Notes under the pieces: generated by a model
Told to the model about the DNA's origin: nothing
What the model saw: only the letters and a program-made list of their open reading frames with translations
Database searches by the model: none
Program-made: the position numbers and the translations under genes
In this document: piece after piece, positions 39,428-47,374 of the stretch
Position numbering within the stretch: position 1 is the stretch's first letter
How the letters are laid out: each line of letters opens with the position of its first letter
NCBI RefSeq assembly: GCF_029624125.1
Contig: NZ_JARSBN010000002.1
Span: 124,001 to 188,000 of the forward strand
Direction: 5' to 3'
Source: Winogradskyella marincola
GTDB lineage: Bacteria; Bacteroidota; Bacteroidia; Flavobacteriales; Flavobacteriaceae
Length of the DNA: 64,000 nt

Positions 39428-39871
39428 TTAATACAGTTTCTTAATTACATTTGTTACAATGCCCCAAATAACAAAATCGTTTTCCTCAGTAATTTTTATG
39501 ATCGGATAATTTGGATTTTCGGGCTGTAACCATACTTCACCCTTTTCTACTCTAAGACGCTTTACAGTAAACTCACCATCTAAAAAACAAACAGCAATTT
39601 TATTGTTCTCTGGCTCTAGGCTTCGGTCTATAACCAACAAATCATTATCATCTAAACCAGCACCAATCATGGATTGTCCGCTTACTCTGGCATAAAATGT
39701 AGCTTCTTTATTTTTTACCAGTTCTTCATCTAAAGACAAACGTTGTTCCTTAAAATCATCTGCTGGTGATGGAAAACCTGCAGAAATTCCGGTATCGAAG
39801 AAATTTGCTCCAGCATCTTCAACAGGCTCTGGAATAAAAAATGTTAAGTTTTGAGATTGCAGTGTTTTCAT
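39428..39871 (-). CDS. umuD: UmuD-like S24 family translesion-synthesis protein
   Basis: 147 aa. A self-cleavage site A31-G32 (SAGFPSPADD) is followed by the catalytic S67 (SGQSMIG) and K104 (FTVKRL), which form the Ser-Lys dyad of LexA/UmuD peptidases. No DNA-binding domain is present, so it is UmuD and not LexA. After RecA-stimulated cleavage, UmuD' pairs with UmuC to form DNA polymerase V. Here it lies downstream of umuC, the reverse of the E. coli order, with a 123-bp gap that contains a REP-like hairpin. Confidence 0.93.
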   Translation of the reverse strand: MKTLQSQNLTFFIPEPVEDAGANFFDTGISAGFPSPADDFKEQRLSLDEELVKNKEATFYARVSGQSMIGAGLDDNDLLVIDRSLEPENNKIAVCFLDGEFTVKRLRVEKGEVWLQPENPNYPIIKITEENDFVIWGIVTNVIKKLY

Positions 39872-39963
39872 AGTTATTGATTTGCTCCTACTTCTAAGAA
39901 CTTTATTTTTACCATCCCTACAAAAGCAGGAACTTAATTATTTAATTATTTTTTCTTTTCTGA

Positions 39964-39983
39964 ATTCCTGCGTTCTCAGGAAT
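39964..39983. repeat. REP-like palindrome between umuC and umuD
   Basis: ATTCCTG (39964-39970) and CAGGAAT (39977-39983) form a 7-bp stem with a 6-base loop. A half copy (AAAGCAGGAAC) lies at 39922-39932. Same family as the repeats at 281 and 470. Confidence 0.55.
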
Positions 39984-39994
39984 GACAGCAAGGT

Positions 39995-41251
39995 TTATTT
40001 TACAACAATAATATCATTAATATTAGTTGTATATCTTGGTGACAAACGCTCTTGTCTCATTTTCCAAGTGCGTTCTAAATCTTGGTTTCCTATCTTAATT
40101 TTGTCTCCTTTATACTTCTTATTAATCTTATCTATTGCAGACATTAAAGGTTTGTGTTTTGGATCTTCGCTTTCAAACATATCTAGTTGATAATTGTCTG
40201 TTGGCACCAAACCTGTAACCACAACTCCTGCTCTTTTGTACTTAATACCTTTTTTAAAAATTGTATCGACTGCTTTAACTGCTTGTTTGCTTATAATTAA
40301 AGACGAATCTGTAGGGTAAGGAAAATTTATTATAGTACTTGCTCTATGCTGTTCTTCTTCCTTTTTATGTCTATTACTACTTATAGATACAATAATCATA
40401 TGGCAGCTAGAACCTTGTCGTCGCAATTTTTCGGCACAACTCGTAGCAAAGGTAGAGATACGTTCTTTTATATAATTGATATCGTCGTAAGTATAATCGA
40501 AACTTCGAGTGGTGGCAATGGCTCGCTTTCGCGTTGGCTCATCCAATTCAATTTTTGAAACTCCTTCTAAATCTTTTTTGAGCTTCCACTCTGTAATAGA
40601 AAATGTTCGTCGTACCCATTCGTCATCTAGCTGTGTAAAATCATAAGCGGTTTTGCAACCCTTAGCTTGCAATCGGTTTTTTAGTTGCCTTCCTATTCCC
40701 CAAACATCTTCGAGCTTTATCCATTTTAAGGCTTTAATTCTAGAACTTTCAGAATCTATAACATAGACGCCTTTGGTTTCTTTAGGAAACTTTCTGGCAA
40801 TTTTATTAGCCACTTTGCTCAAAGCTTTTGTTGGTGCAACACCTACACAGGTTGGAATTCCTGTCCATTTTAGAATGCGCTGTCGGATCTGAATACCATA
40901 ATCACCAAAATCGAAATCTTTAAAACCTTTGAACTGTAAAAAGGCTTCATCTATACTGTAAACTTCAACATCTGGTGTAAAATGTTCTAATATTTTCATT
41001 ACACGACTACTCATATCTCCGTATAAAGGATAGTTAGATGACAGCACTGTAATATCATTGGCTTTACAAAAGGCTTCCCACTTAAAAATTGGTGCGCCAA
41101 AAGGTAAGTTTATTGCTTTGGCTTCATCACTCATAGAAATAACACAACCATCATTATTGCTAAGAATAGCAACTGGTTTGCCGTTTAGACTAGGATTAAA
41201 AACCCGTTCGCAAGACGCGTAAAAATTATTACAATCTACAAGTGCATACAT
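39995..41251 (-). CDS. umuC: UmuC-like Y-family DNA polymerase (Pol V catalytic subunit)
   Basis: 418 aa from the Met at 41251. A longer open frame begins at 41356, but the family starts at MYALVDCNNFYASCERVF, the extra 35 residues are not conserved in type, and they would overlap the divergent gene at 41309. The catalytic SIDEAF motif is near residue 100, helix-hairpin-helix and little-finger domains follow, and a QLDMF clamp-binding motif lies near residue 353. It copies across damaged template together with UmuD'. The upstream gap is short (57 bp) and holds the partly symmetric ACTATTTAGT; no known SOS box could be assigned. Confidence 0.94.
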   Translation of the reverse strand: MYALVDCNNFYASCERVFNPSLNGKPVAILSNNDGCVISMSDEAKAINLPFGAPIFKWEAFCKANDITVLSSNYPLYGDMSSRVMKILEHFTPDVEVYSIDEAFLQFKGFKDFDFGDYGIQIRQRILKWTGIPTCVGVAPTKALSKVANKIARKFPKETKGVYVIDSESSRIKALKWIKLEDVWGIGRQLKNRLQAKGCKTAYDFTQLDDEWVRRTFSITEWKLKKDLEGVSKIELDEPTRKRAIATTRSFDYTYDDINYIKERISTFATSCAEKLRRQGSSCHMIIVSISSNRHKKEEEQHRASTIINFPYPTDSSLIISKQAVKAVDTIFKKGIKYKRAGVVVTGLVPTDNYQLDMFESEDPKHKPLMSAIDKINKKYKGDKIKIGNQDLERTWKMRQERLSPRYTTNINDIIVVK

Positions 41252-41308
41252 AGATGTAAAGATAAATAAAGTTAGACTAAATAGTATCGTCTTACTATAT
41301 TTGAATAC

Positions 41309-41848
41309 ATGAAACATGGTACCATAATTTCCGAAAGCGACAGACCTATATGGCAAATTCCTATCGCTGCATTTCTATTCACAGCAGCATTAGGCGTTTT
41401 TATTAATATCATTTATAACGCGCAATTAACCGATGTAAGCACTAGGTATATAGTTAATAATCTTAAAACGGTTATTTTACTAACAATACTAGGCATTAGT
41501 TTCTGTTCTAAAAAAAGAATACATATAGATATCGTAAACTCTAGATTTAGACCTACTATTGAAGTTGGCCCTATTAAAATTGGTAAATGGAATACTATTC
41601 AAGATTACGAATATGTCTCTGTATTTCATCAAGCACTTAGCGACGGCAGTTACATATTTGAAGTTAATCTTTGGTACGATACTAACAAGCACTTTAAGTT
41701 ATATGAAGAATATGACTATAAGGAAGCTTTTTTAATAGCTTATGACCTGTCTGAAGAATTAGATATAGACTTGCTAGACGCAACTGTTCCTAATGACTAT
41801 AAATGGATAGATAAAGAGGAATGGAAAGATAAAATCAATTCCGTATGA
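41309..41848 (+). CDS. Hypothetical membrane protein
   Basis: 179 aa, family not recognised. Two hydrophobic segments (about residues 15-37 and 50-65) are followed by a soluble C-terminal domain of mixed beta and alpha type, rich in Tyr and acidic residues. Both ends of the membrane part look cytoplasmic-soluble. It overlaps the next gene by 4 bp (ATGA), so the two are translationally coupled and probably work together. Divergent from umuC. Confidence 0.72.
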   Translation: MKHGTIISESDRPIWQIPIAAFLFTAALGVFINIIYNAQLTDVSTRYIVNNLKTVILLTILGISFCSKKRIHIDIVNSRFRPTIEVGPIKIGKWNTIQDYEYVSVFHQALSDGSYIFEVNLWYDTNKHFKLYEEYDYKEAFLIAYDLSEELDIDLLDATVPNDYKWIDKEEWKDKINSV

Positions 41849-42264
41849 AAGAAACTTTTGTTACCATCGCCAGATTCACCTACTCTAGTGAAGCACAAAT
41901 CATAAAGGGTCGTCTCGAAGCTGAAGGCATTAAAGTCTTTTTAAAAGATAGCATTACCATAGATACCGATCCTTTAGTTAGCAATGCCATTGGTGGTGTA
42001 AAATTGAATGTTTTGGCCGAAGATGAAAGTAAAGCGAAAGCAGTCTTAAATTCTATTTCTGCTTATGCTTTAGATGATAATGGCAATGCTGCTGCCTGTT
42101 CTAATTGTGGTAGCAATAACATTAACCTCTACTCTACTATTAATAGTTTTAAATCCTTGGTTCATTTTATAATAGGTTTTGTTTTTGGCTCACTTCCGCT
42201 AAGCGCGCGTTACGAGTATAAATGCGATAATTGCAATACTATTGTTAACTTTAAAAAGCAATAA
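41845..42264 (+). CDS. DUF2007 domain protein with split zinc ribbon
   Basis: 139 aa. Residues about 5-75 match the DUF2007 (putative signal-transducing) fold: FTYSSEAQIIKGRLEAEGI, then GGVKLNVLAEDESKA. The C-terminus has two CxxC knuckles, C85/C88 and C127/C130, which could bind one zinc. Between them lies a hydrophobic stretch (about residues 105-118, VHFIIGFVFGSL) that could enter the membrane. Start overlaps the stop of the upstream gene. It converges with the MocR gene and overlaps its 3' end by 14 bp. Confidence 0.82.
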   Translation: MKETFVTIARFTYSSEAQIIKGRLEAEGIKVFLKDSITIDTDPLVSNAIGGVKLNVLAEDESKAKAVLNSISAYALDDNGNAAACSNCGSNNINLYSTINSFKSLVHFIIGFVFGSLPLSARYEYKCDNCNTIVNFKKQ

Positions 42265-43747
42265 TCCTATCATAGGCTTGTTTTAACCTAGACACTACAA
42301 TCTCAATTTCATCTTCATCTAAATGCCCAAAACCAAATCTTATGGCACAGGTATTTTTATCTTGATATAAAATCGTTTTTGGTAAAAACACATCTAAAAC
42401 TTCAGCTTCATTTGCTAATTGTACCAGAGAAATCTGTTTTATAAATTTCAACCAAATTGCTAAACCTCCTGAAGGTTTTTCAAACTGAATAACATCTTTA
42501 AATTGTTGTTTTAGAGCATCACACAAAACATCTCTTCGTCTTTTGTAGGTTACAATATTCTTCTTTAAAAGCCTGTATATTTCACCTTCAACAATTAATT
42601 CCGATAGCATTTGCTCTTGTATAATATCGCCTTGCTCATCTAAAAGCGTCAAATAATTATGAGCTTCAGCAATAAGATTTTCGGGTGCTACAACAAATCC
42701 AGATTGAAAACTTGGAAAAAACGACTGTCCCATTTTTCCCAAATAAATCACCATACCATTAGAATCTGCCGTTGCCATTGGTAGCATGGCCGAACCATCG
42801 TATTGAAAATCATAATCGTAATCGTCTTCAATTATGGCAAAACCATAATCTTTGGCCAGGTCCAATAATTGAATACGTCGTTCTGCACTCAAGGTTTTTG
42901 TAGTTGGATAATGCCTATGCGCACTTACATACACACACCGAATTCGATTTTTCACAAAATGCTGTCTTATATAATCTACATCGAGACCGTCGTCATCCAC
43001 AGGAATTGTCCTAATCGTAGCTCCTGCTTCCTGAAAAATAGTGTTAGACGCATAATGACTTAACTGACCAACCAAAACCAAATCGTTTTGCTTTATCAGC
43101 AATTGCGATACGATGTAAAGACTCATTTCAGAACTGCGTGTATTTAGTAGGTTGTTGGGCTTTATATGAAATCCTCGTGTGGCATTGAGATAATTACACA
43201 ACTGCGTTTTAAAGACTGAAATTGATGACGTTGTAGTTCTGTTCCATTTTTGAATAAGTGGTTTACGCTTCATAGCTGCGCTATACCATCTCGAAAATTG
43301 ATGTGTTGGATGCAAACGCAAATCTGGCTTACCATCATTAATAATGTATTTGGCTTGTGTTTGCTGAAGATTGGTTGCCAAATGAAACGACTGTTGAAAC
43401 GGAAAACCAGCCTCCTTAGGATAATGATACGCCTGATGCACTTGCTGTGCAGTAGCCTTAATTTTTGCTGTGGCTTGCTCTGGTAGCAACACAAAAGTGC
43501 CTTTATTTGCAATGATTTCTACCCAACCTTGAGATGCCAACTCATCGTAGATTGCAACGGCTGTGTTTCTATGCACCTTTAAAAGTTGGCTTAATGTTCT
43601 TGTGCCTGGTAATTTTGTACCTTTTACCAGATAACCACGCTGAATAGCATTTATAATTTGCTGAGATACTTGCACATAGACAGGTTGCACGATAGTTTTA
43701 TCAAAACTAATAAGCTGTTTTAAAATTGCTTCAACCGGACTATTCAT
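42251..43747 (-). CDS. MocR-type (GntR/aminotransferase) transcriptional regulator lacking the PLP lysine
   Basis: 498 aa. An N-terminal GntR winged helix (about 12-85; KLPGTRTLSQLLKVHRNTAVAIYDEL) is joined to an aminotransferase class I-like domain (about 115-498). The core EDDYDYDFQYDG block is intact. In the usual GxxSKT block that carries the Schiff-base lysine, this protein reads GKMGQSFFP: Q341 occupies the lysine position and the only nearby Lys is three residues earlier. It may therefore sense PLP differently, another ligand, or none. It is divergent from a TonB receptor gene with about 70 bp between the start codons, which makes that receptor its probable target. Confidence 0.9.
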   Translation of the reverse strand: MNSPVEAILKQLISFDKTIVQPVYVQVSQQIINAIQRGYLVKGTKLPGTRTLSQLLKVHRNTAVAIYDELASQGWVEIIANKGTFVLLPEQATAKIKATAQQVHQAYHYPKEAGFPFQQSFHLATNLQQTQAKYIINDGKPDLRLHPTHQFSRWYSAAMKRKPLIQKWNRTTTSSISVFKTQLCNYLNATRGFHIKPNNLLNTRSSEMSLYIVSQLLIKQNDLVLVGQLSHYASNTIFQEAGATIRTIPVDDDGLDVDYIRQHFVKNRIRCVYVSAHRHYPTTKTLSAERRIQLLDLAKDYGFAIIEDDYDYDFQYDGSAMLPMATADSNGMVIYLGKMGQSFFPSFQSGFVVAPENLIAEAHNYLTLLDEQGDIIQEQMLSELIVEGEIYRLLKKNIVTYKRRRDVLCDALKQQFKDVIQFEKPSGGLAIWLKFIKQISLVQLANEAEVLDVFLPKTILYQDKNTCAIRFGFGHLDEDEIEIVVSRLKQAYDRIIAF

Positions 43748-43759
43748 TCTTTTAAAAGT

Positions 43760-43777
43760 GGACTATTTTAATCGTCC
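43760..43777. promoter_or_regulatory. Candidate operator in the MocR/TonB intergenic region
   Basis: GGAC (43760-43763) and GTCC (43774-43777) form an inverted repeat with 10 A/T-rich bases between. It lies in the only shared control region. MocR proteins often bind direct repeats, so this is tentative. Confidence 0.3.
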
Positions 43778-43817
43778 GGAAAGTTACGACTTTTGCACTT
43801 TCAATTTAAAACAAGAT

Positions 43818-45635
43818 ATGAGAAAAAAGATTACCCCTTTTGCATTACTAATTATGGCTGTTTTTCAGCTTAATGCACAAGAAGTTACACAACAATTAGA
43901 TTCGGTTACTTTAACTGGTACACGTATCGATTTACCTTTTAAAGAAAACTCAAGAACGATAAACATCATTACAGCAGATGCTATTAAAAAAAGTGCCGCT
44001 GTAAATCTTGCAGATCTATTGCAGCAAGTGGCTGGTGTAGACATCAGAAGACGTGGCACAGGTGGCAGCCAAGCCGATCTTTACATAAGAGGTGGTGGTT
44101 TTGACCAAACACTTCTACTAATAGATGGTATAAAAATGGATGATGTACAAACTGGTCATCATAGCATGAATGCTGCTTTACCAATAGAAGTTATTGAGCG
44201 TATAGAAATTATCAAAGGTCCTGCCGCCAGAGTTTTTGGTCAGAATGCTTTTAACGGAGCTATAAATATTGTGACTAAGAAAAACCTGAAAAATTCAACA
44301 TCTGCAACTATTGAAACTGGATCATTTGGACAACTTAATGGTAATGTTACTGCTGGTGTAGATTTAGAAAACTCATCGCATATTGTTCATGTTGGCAGAG
44401 TGACTTCTGAAGGTTACCGAATTAACACCGATTACGACAATGCCAATTACTACCTAAAAAGTACGTTCAATAAAAATGCACAAGCTATTGAAATGACAGC
44501 TACATTTCTTGAACGCAAATTTGGTGCACAAAACTTCTACACAACGAATCCTACGTTTAACGAGTACGAAGAAACGCAGAATAGCTTAATTGCATTTGGT
44601 ACAACGTTTAGAACTGAAAAATTTAAAATTCAACCAAGAGTTTACTGGAAACGTAATCAAGATATCTTTCTATTACGACGAGATGAGCCAGATTTTTATA
44701 GAAACATGCACATTTCTGATAAAATTGGAGCGGAAACAAACGCCTCTTACACTTCAGAATTAGGTATTACTGGTTTTGGTGTAGATCTTTCTAAGATTTA
44801 CCTAAGAAGTAACAACTTAGGAGACCGTAACCGTTTTATGGCTAATGCATTCTTAGAGCATCGCTTTAGTTTGTTAGACAACAAACTAGACATTACACCT
44901 GGTGTTGCTTTAACGTATTTTTCCGATTTTAAATTTCATGCATTTCCTGGTTTAGATGTTGGTTATGACATTACCAACAACTTCAAGGTTTATGGTAACA
45001 TTGGTTATACTTACCGAGTACCAACCTACACCGACTTATATTATAACGATCCTGTAACTACAGGAAATGAAGATCTAGAACCAGAAGAAGCGTTTGCACA
45101 AGAGCTTGGTTTAAAATACATCTCACCAAAACTTACAGCAAGTATCGCTGTATTTAACAGAGATGCAGATAACCTAATCGATTATGTAAGAACATCTGTA
45201 ACCGAAGATGTATTTACTGCACAGAACATCACAGAAGTTAACACCAAAGGTTTAGAGTTTGATGCTGCATACAACTTTAATATTAGCAACTACAAACAAA
45301 CTTTAGCGTTTGGATACTCGTACTTAGATGATAATATTTCAGATCAAAATGAAGAATTATCACGCTATTCACTTAATACGTTGAAGCACCAATATATTAC
45401 GCGATTAAGCACACAGTTATTTAAAAACGTAAGTCAAAACATTGTTTACAAATATGCCGAACGCACAACAGGACAAACCTATAATGTTTGGGATGCCTCA
45501 ATTGCTTTCAGAATTAATCAAGCGGAATTTACAGTAACAGCAAGCAACATTTTTGATGCTGACTACATTGAATCTGGCTTTACACCAATGCCTCCAAGTA
45601 ACGTGTTATTTGGTTTACGATATACGTTTAAATAG
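43818..45635 (+). CDS. TonB-dependent receptor, BtuB/siderophore-type
   Basis: 605 aa from the ATG at 43818, which begins a proper signal peptide (MRKKITPFALLIMAVFQLNAQ). An in-frame ATG at 43758 would add 20 non-signal residues and sits in the promoter region. A plug domain (about 30-150; RGGGFDQTLLLIDGIKMDD, then EIIKGPAARVFGQNAFNGAINIVTKK) is followed by a 22-strand-type barrel ending in an aromatic residue and a basic tail (FGLRYTFK). No carboxypeptidase-like extension. The small size and plug resemble vitamin B12 and iron-chelate receptors. Regulation by the divergent MocR-type protein hints at a vitamin or amino-containing ligand; not proven. Confidence 0.9.
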   Translation: MRKKITPFALLIMAVFQLNAQEVTQQLDSVTLTGTRIDLPFKENSRTINIITADAIKKSAAVNLADLLQQVAGVDIRRRGTGGSQADLYIRGGGFDQTLLLIDGIKMDDVQTGHHSMNAALPIEVIERIEIIKGPAARVFGQNAFNGAINIVTKKNLKNSTSATIETGSFGQLNGNVTAGVDLENSSHIVHVGRVTSEGYRINTDYDNANYYLKSTFNKNAQAIEMTATFLERKFGAQNFYTTNPTFNEYEETQNSLIAFGTTFRTEKFKIQPRVYWKRNQDIFLLRRDEPDFYRNMHISDKIGAETNASYTSELGITGFGVDLSKIYLRSNNLGDRNRFMANAFLEHRFSLLDNKLDITPGVALTYFSDFKFHAFPGLDVGYDITNNFKVYGNIGYTYRVPTYTDLYYNDPVTTGNEDLEPEEAFAQELGLKYISPKLTASIAVFNRDADNLIDYVRTSVTEDVFTAQNITEVNTKGLEFDAAYNFNISNYKQTLAFGYSYLDDNISDQNEELSRYSLNTLKHQYITRLSTQLFKNVSQNIVYKYAERTTGQTYNVWDASIAFRINQAEFTVTASNIFDADYIESGFTPMPPSNVLFGLRYTFK

Positions 45636-45659
45636 ATAGAAAACAACATATCATACTAT

Positions 45660-45690
45660 AAATCCTGTCCTAACCGACAGGATTTTTTTG
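45660..45690 (+). terminator. Terminator after the TonB receptor gene
   Basis: AAATCCTGTC pairs with GACAGGATTT around a CTAACC loop, followed by seven T. Confidence 0.87.
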
Positions 45691-45738
45691 TTGCTATTGT
45701 AACAAAATTCAAATAAGTGCTACATATTATATGTAAGC

Positions 45739-45765
45739 TTATCGCTACATCCGGAATAGCGATAA
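45739..45765. promoter_or_regulatory. Inverted repeat upstream of the pspA-like gene
   Basis: TTATCGCTA (45739-45747) and TAGCGATAA (45757-45765) are perfect 9-bp arms with a 9-base spacer, about 107 bp before the gene start. No T-run follows, so an operator or a dispersed repeat is more likely than a terminator. Confidence 0.4.
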
Positions 45766-45871
45766 AATTCAACCATCACATTCTTATCAGGGCTTTAATC
45801 CTTTAAAAATGTATCCTTTAGTTTAGAATTTATTGTAAGGTATTTCAATTAAAAGTACTAGATTTAACGCT

Positions 45872-46570
45872 ATGAACATCTTTAGAAAGCTATTCAATTT
45901 TTTTCAGGCTAAAGCTAATACCATGATTGATAATCAGTATGAGCTTGAAGACACCATTGAAGAACAACTGAATCGCTTAAAAGAAGAACTTTCTTATACT
46001 ACCGAGCACCTAAATAAAGTAAAAGCGCTAGCAATTCGTGTAAAAAATGACAATAACGAATATGCCACTAAAGCAAAAAAAAGCGAAAATGAAGCTGTTG
46101 CTATTTTAAAAAAAGTACAGCTCAATCAAATTGATGTTTATGAAGGAGATCGCTTAGCCAGAGAAGCTTTGATAAAAAAAGAAGCATTATTAGCAAAAGC
46201 GAAAGCTACAGCAGCAGAACGCGATAAATTAGATTATAAGGTTGAATTGTTAAAAGGTAATGTAGCAATAATTCAATCAAACATTTCAGACTATGAAAAA
46301 GAGCTCGATACTTTAAAAGCTGAAATTAAACTAATCGAAGCTGAACAAAACATAAACAAACAAATGACACATCTTAATGCTCAAAGTATTGATGATAGAT
46401 TGAAATTTTTAAAAGAAAAAACACAAGAATTTCAAGACTTAAAAGAGCAACCAGATGATTATATAAACTTAGACAACGATATAGATTTCACACTAGATGA
46501 TACGGTATCTAAAGCTAATGAAGATCTAAAAAAATTAAAAGAAGAATTAGGCATAAAAAACAGTAATTAA
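45872..46570 (+). CDS. PspA/IM30-family membrane-stress protein
   Basis: 232 aa, nearly all predicted helix and coiled coil, the expected length for PspA/Vipp1. It starts MNIFRKLFNFFQAKANTMID with an amphipathic N-terminal helix, then has the long antiparallel hairpin (about 25-155) rich in Lys, Glu and Ala. PspA-family proteins form ESCRT-III-like spirals and rods on damaged membranes and help to keep the proton gradient. Here there is no PspF, PspB or PspC nearby; instead YqiJ- and YqiK-like genes and a large ATPase gene follow on the same strand, starting 54 bp later. First gene of the cluster. Confidence 0.88.
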   Translation: MNIFRKLFNFFQAKANTMIDNQYELEDTIEEQLNRLKEELSYTTEHLNKVKALAIRVKNDNNEYATKAKKSENEAVAILKKVQLNQIDVYEGDRLAREALIKKEALLAKAKATAAERDKLDYKVELLKGNVAIIQSNISDYEKELDTLKAEIKLIEAEQNINKQMTHLNAQSIDDRLKFLKEKTQEFQDLKEQPDDYINLDNDIDFTLDDTVSKANEDLKKLKEELGIKNSN

Positions 46571-46624
46571 TCAGTTATTTTACCAAACGCGCTCAAAATG
46601 AGCTCACTTTAAAACCATAAACCA

Positions 46625-47350
46625 TTGGAACAGTATTTAGACATCGTATTCTCACAAGTTAACATTACGCTCAGCATTTTGTTAATCCTCCTGATTTTAT
46701 ATTGGCTCGTTACCATGTTTAGTGGTATCGATTTCGACTTAGATGTTGATGTAGATATCGATGTTGACATAGATGCTGACGTAGATATGGAAGTCGAAAG
46801 CGGTCTGGAAAGTGGCAACATAGATTTTCAAGATGTTAGCAATGTAGAAGTAGACCGTCAGCATGTTGTAAACAGAAGAACTCGTAATTTAAAATGGTGG
46901 CAGGTTGTATTAATCTATTTCAACTTTGTTGGCTTACCATTTATGTTCACCTTTACTTTCTGGATTTTTAATTGGTGGCTCATATCTGTTATTACAACGA
47001 CGCTAACCAACAGTTACGATACCAGTTTTGGATATGCTATTGTTTTACTGGCAATACTACCATCATTGTTTCTTACAAAAATCGTAACCGTTCCTTTTAA
47101 ATCCTTCTTTAAAAATTTAAATAAAGACGGTGATAAAGCTATTGACTTCATAGGTTTAGAAGCAAAACTTCTATCTACTATTTCAGGAGAAAAAATGGGC
47201 AATGCCGAAGTTATAGTCGATGGAAACGTAATGACGATCTATGTAAAATCATTAGACACATCAGAACTAAAATTTCATGAAAAAGCACTAATAATTAAAC
47301 AATCCGAAGACAAAAACTACTATTTAGTTGCAAAACCAAACCTTAATTAA
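46625..47350 (+). CDS. YqiJ-like OB-fold membrane protein (NfeD-related)
   Basis: 241 aa. The start is TTG: a stop codon lies 15 bp upstream in frame and no ATG occurs between. A membrane segment (about 14-32) is followed by a strictly alternating Asp/hydrophobic stretch (36-58). Then come a region with two more membrane segments (about 98-165, with WWQVVLIYFNFVGLPF and a later YAIVLLAILPSLFL) and a C-terminal OB-like beta domain (about 180-241; GLEAKLLSTISGEKMGNAEV). This layout is that of YqiJ, which is found with the flotillin YqiK in E. coli. It likely anchors or caps the SPFH assembly encoded 24 bp downstream. Confidence 0.8.
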   Translation: MEQYLDIVFSQVNITLSILLILLILYWLVTMFSGIDFDLDVDVDIDVDIDADVDMEVESGLESGNIDFQDVSNVEVDRQHVVNRRTRNLKWWQVVLIYFNFVGLPFMFTFTFWIFNWWLISVITTTLTNSYDTSFGYAIVLLAILPSLFLTKIVTVPFKSFFKNLNKDGDKAIDFIGLEAKLLSTISGEKMGNAEVIVDGNVMTIYVKSLDTSELKFHEKALIIKQSEDKNYYLVAKPNLN

Positions 47351-47374
47351 CATTTAAAAACCAAATAAAAAACC

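Noticed and set aside
41252-41356. N-terminal extension of umuC by 35 residues
   Set aside because: UmuC proteins begin at MYALVDCNNFYASCERVF-like sequence; the extension overlaps the divergent gene start at 41309.
43758-43817. Upstream ATG for the BtuB-like receptor
   Set aside because: Would place 20 polar residues before the signal peptide and fall inside the control region shared with the MocR gene.
46609-46821. Minus-strand frame with a Ser-Thr-Ile repeat
   Set aside because: Antisense of the Asp/hydrophobic alternation in the YqiJ-like gene.
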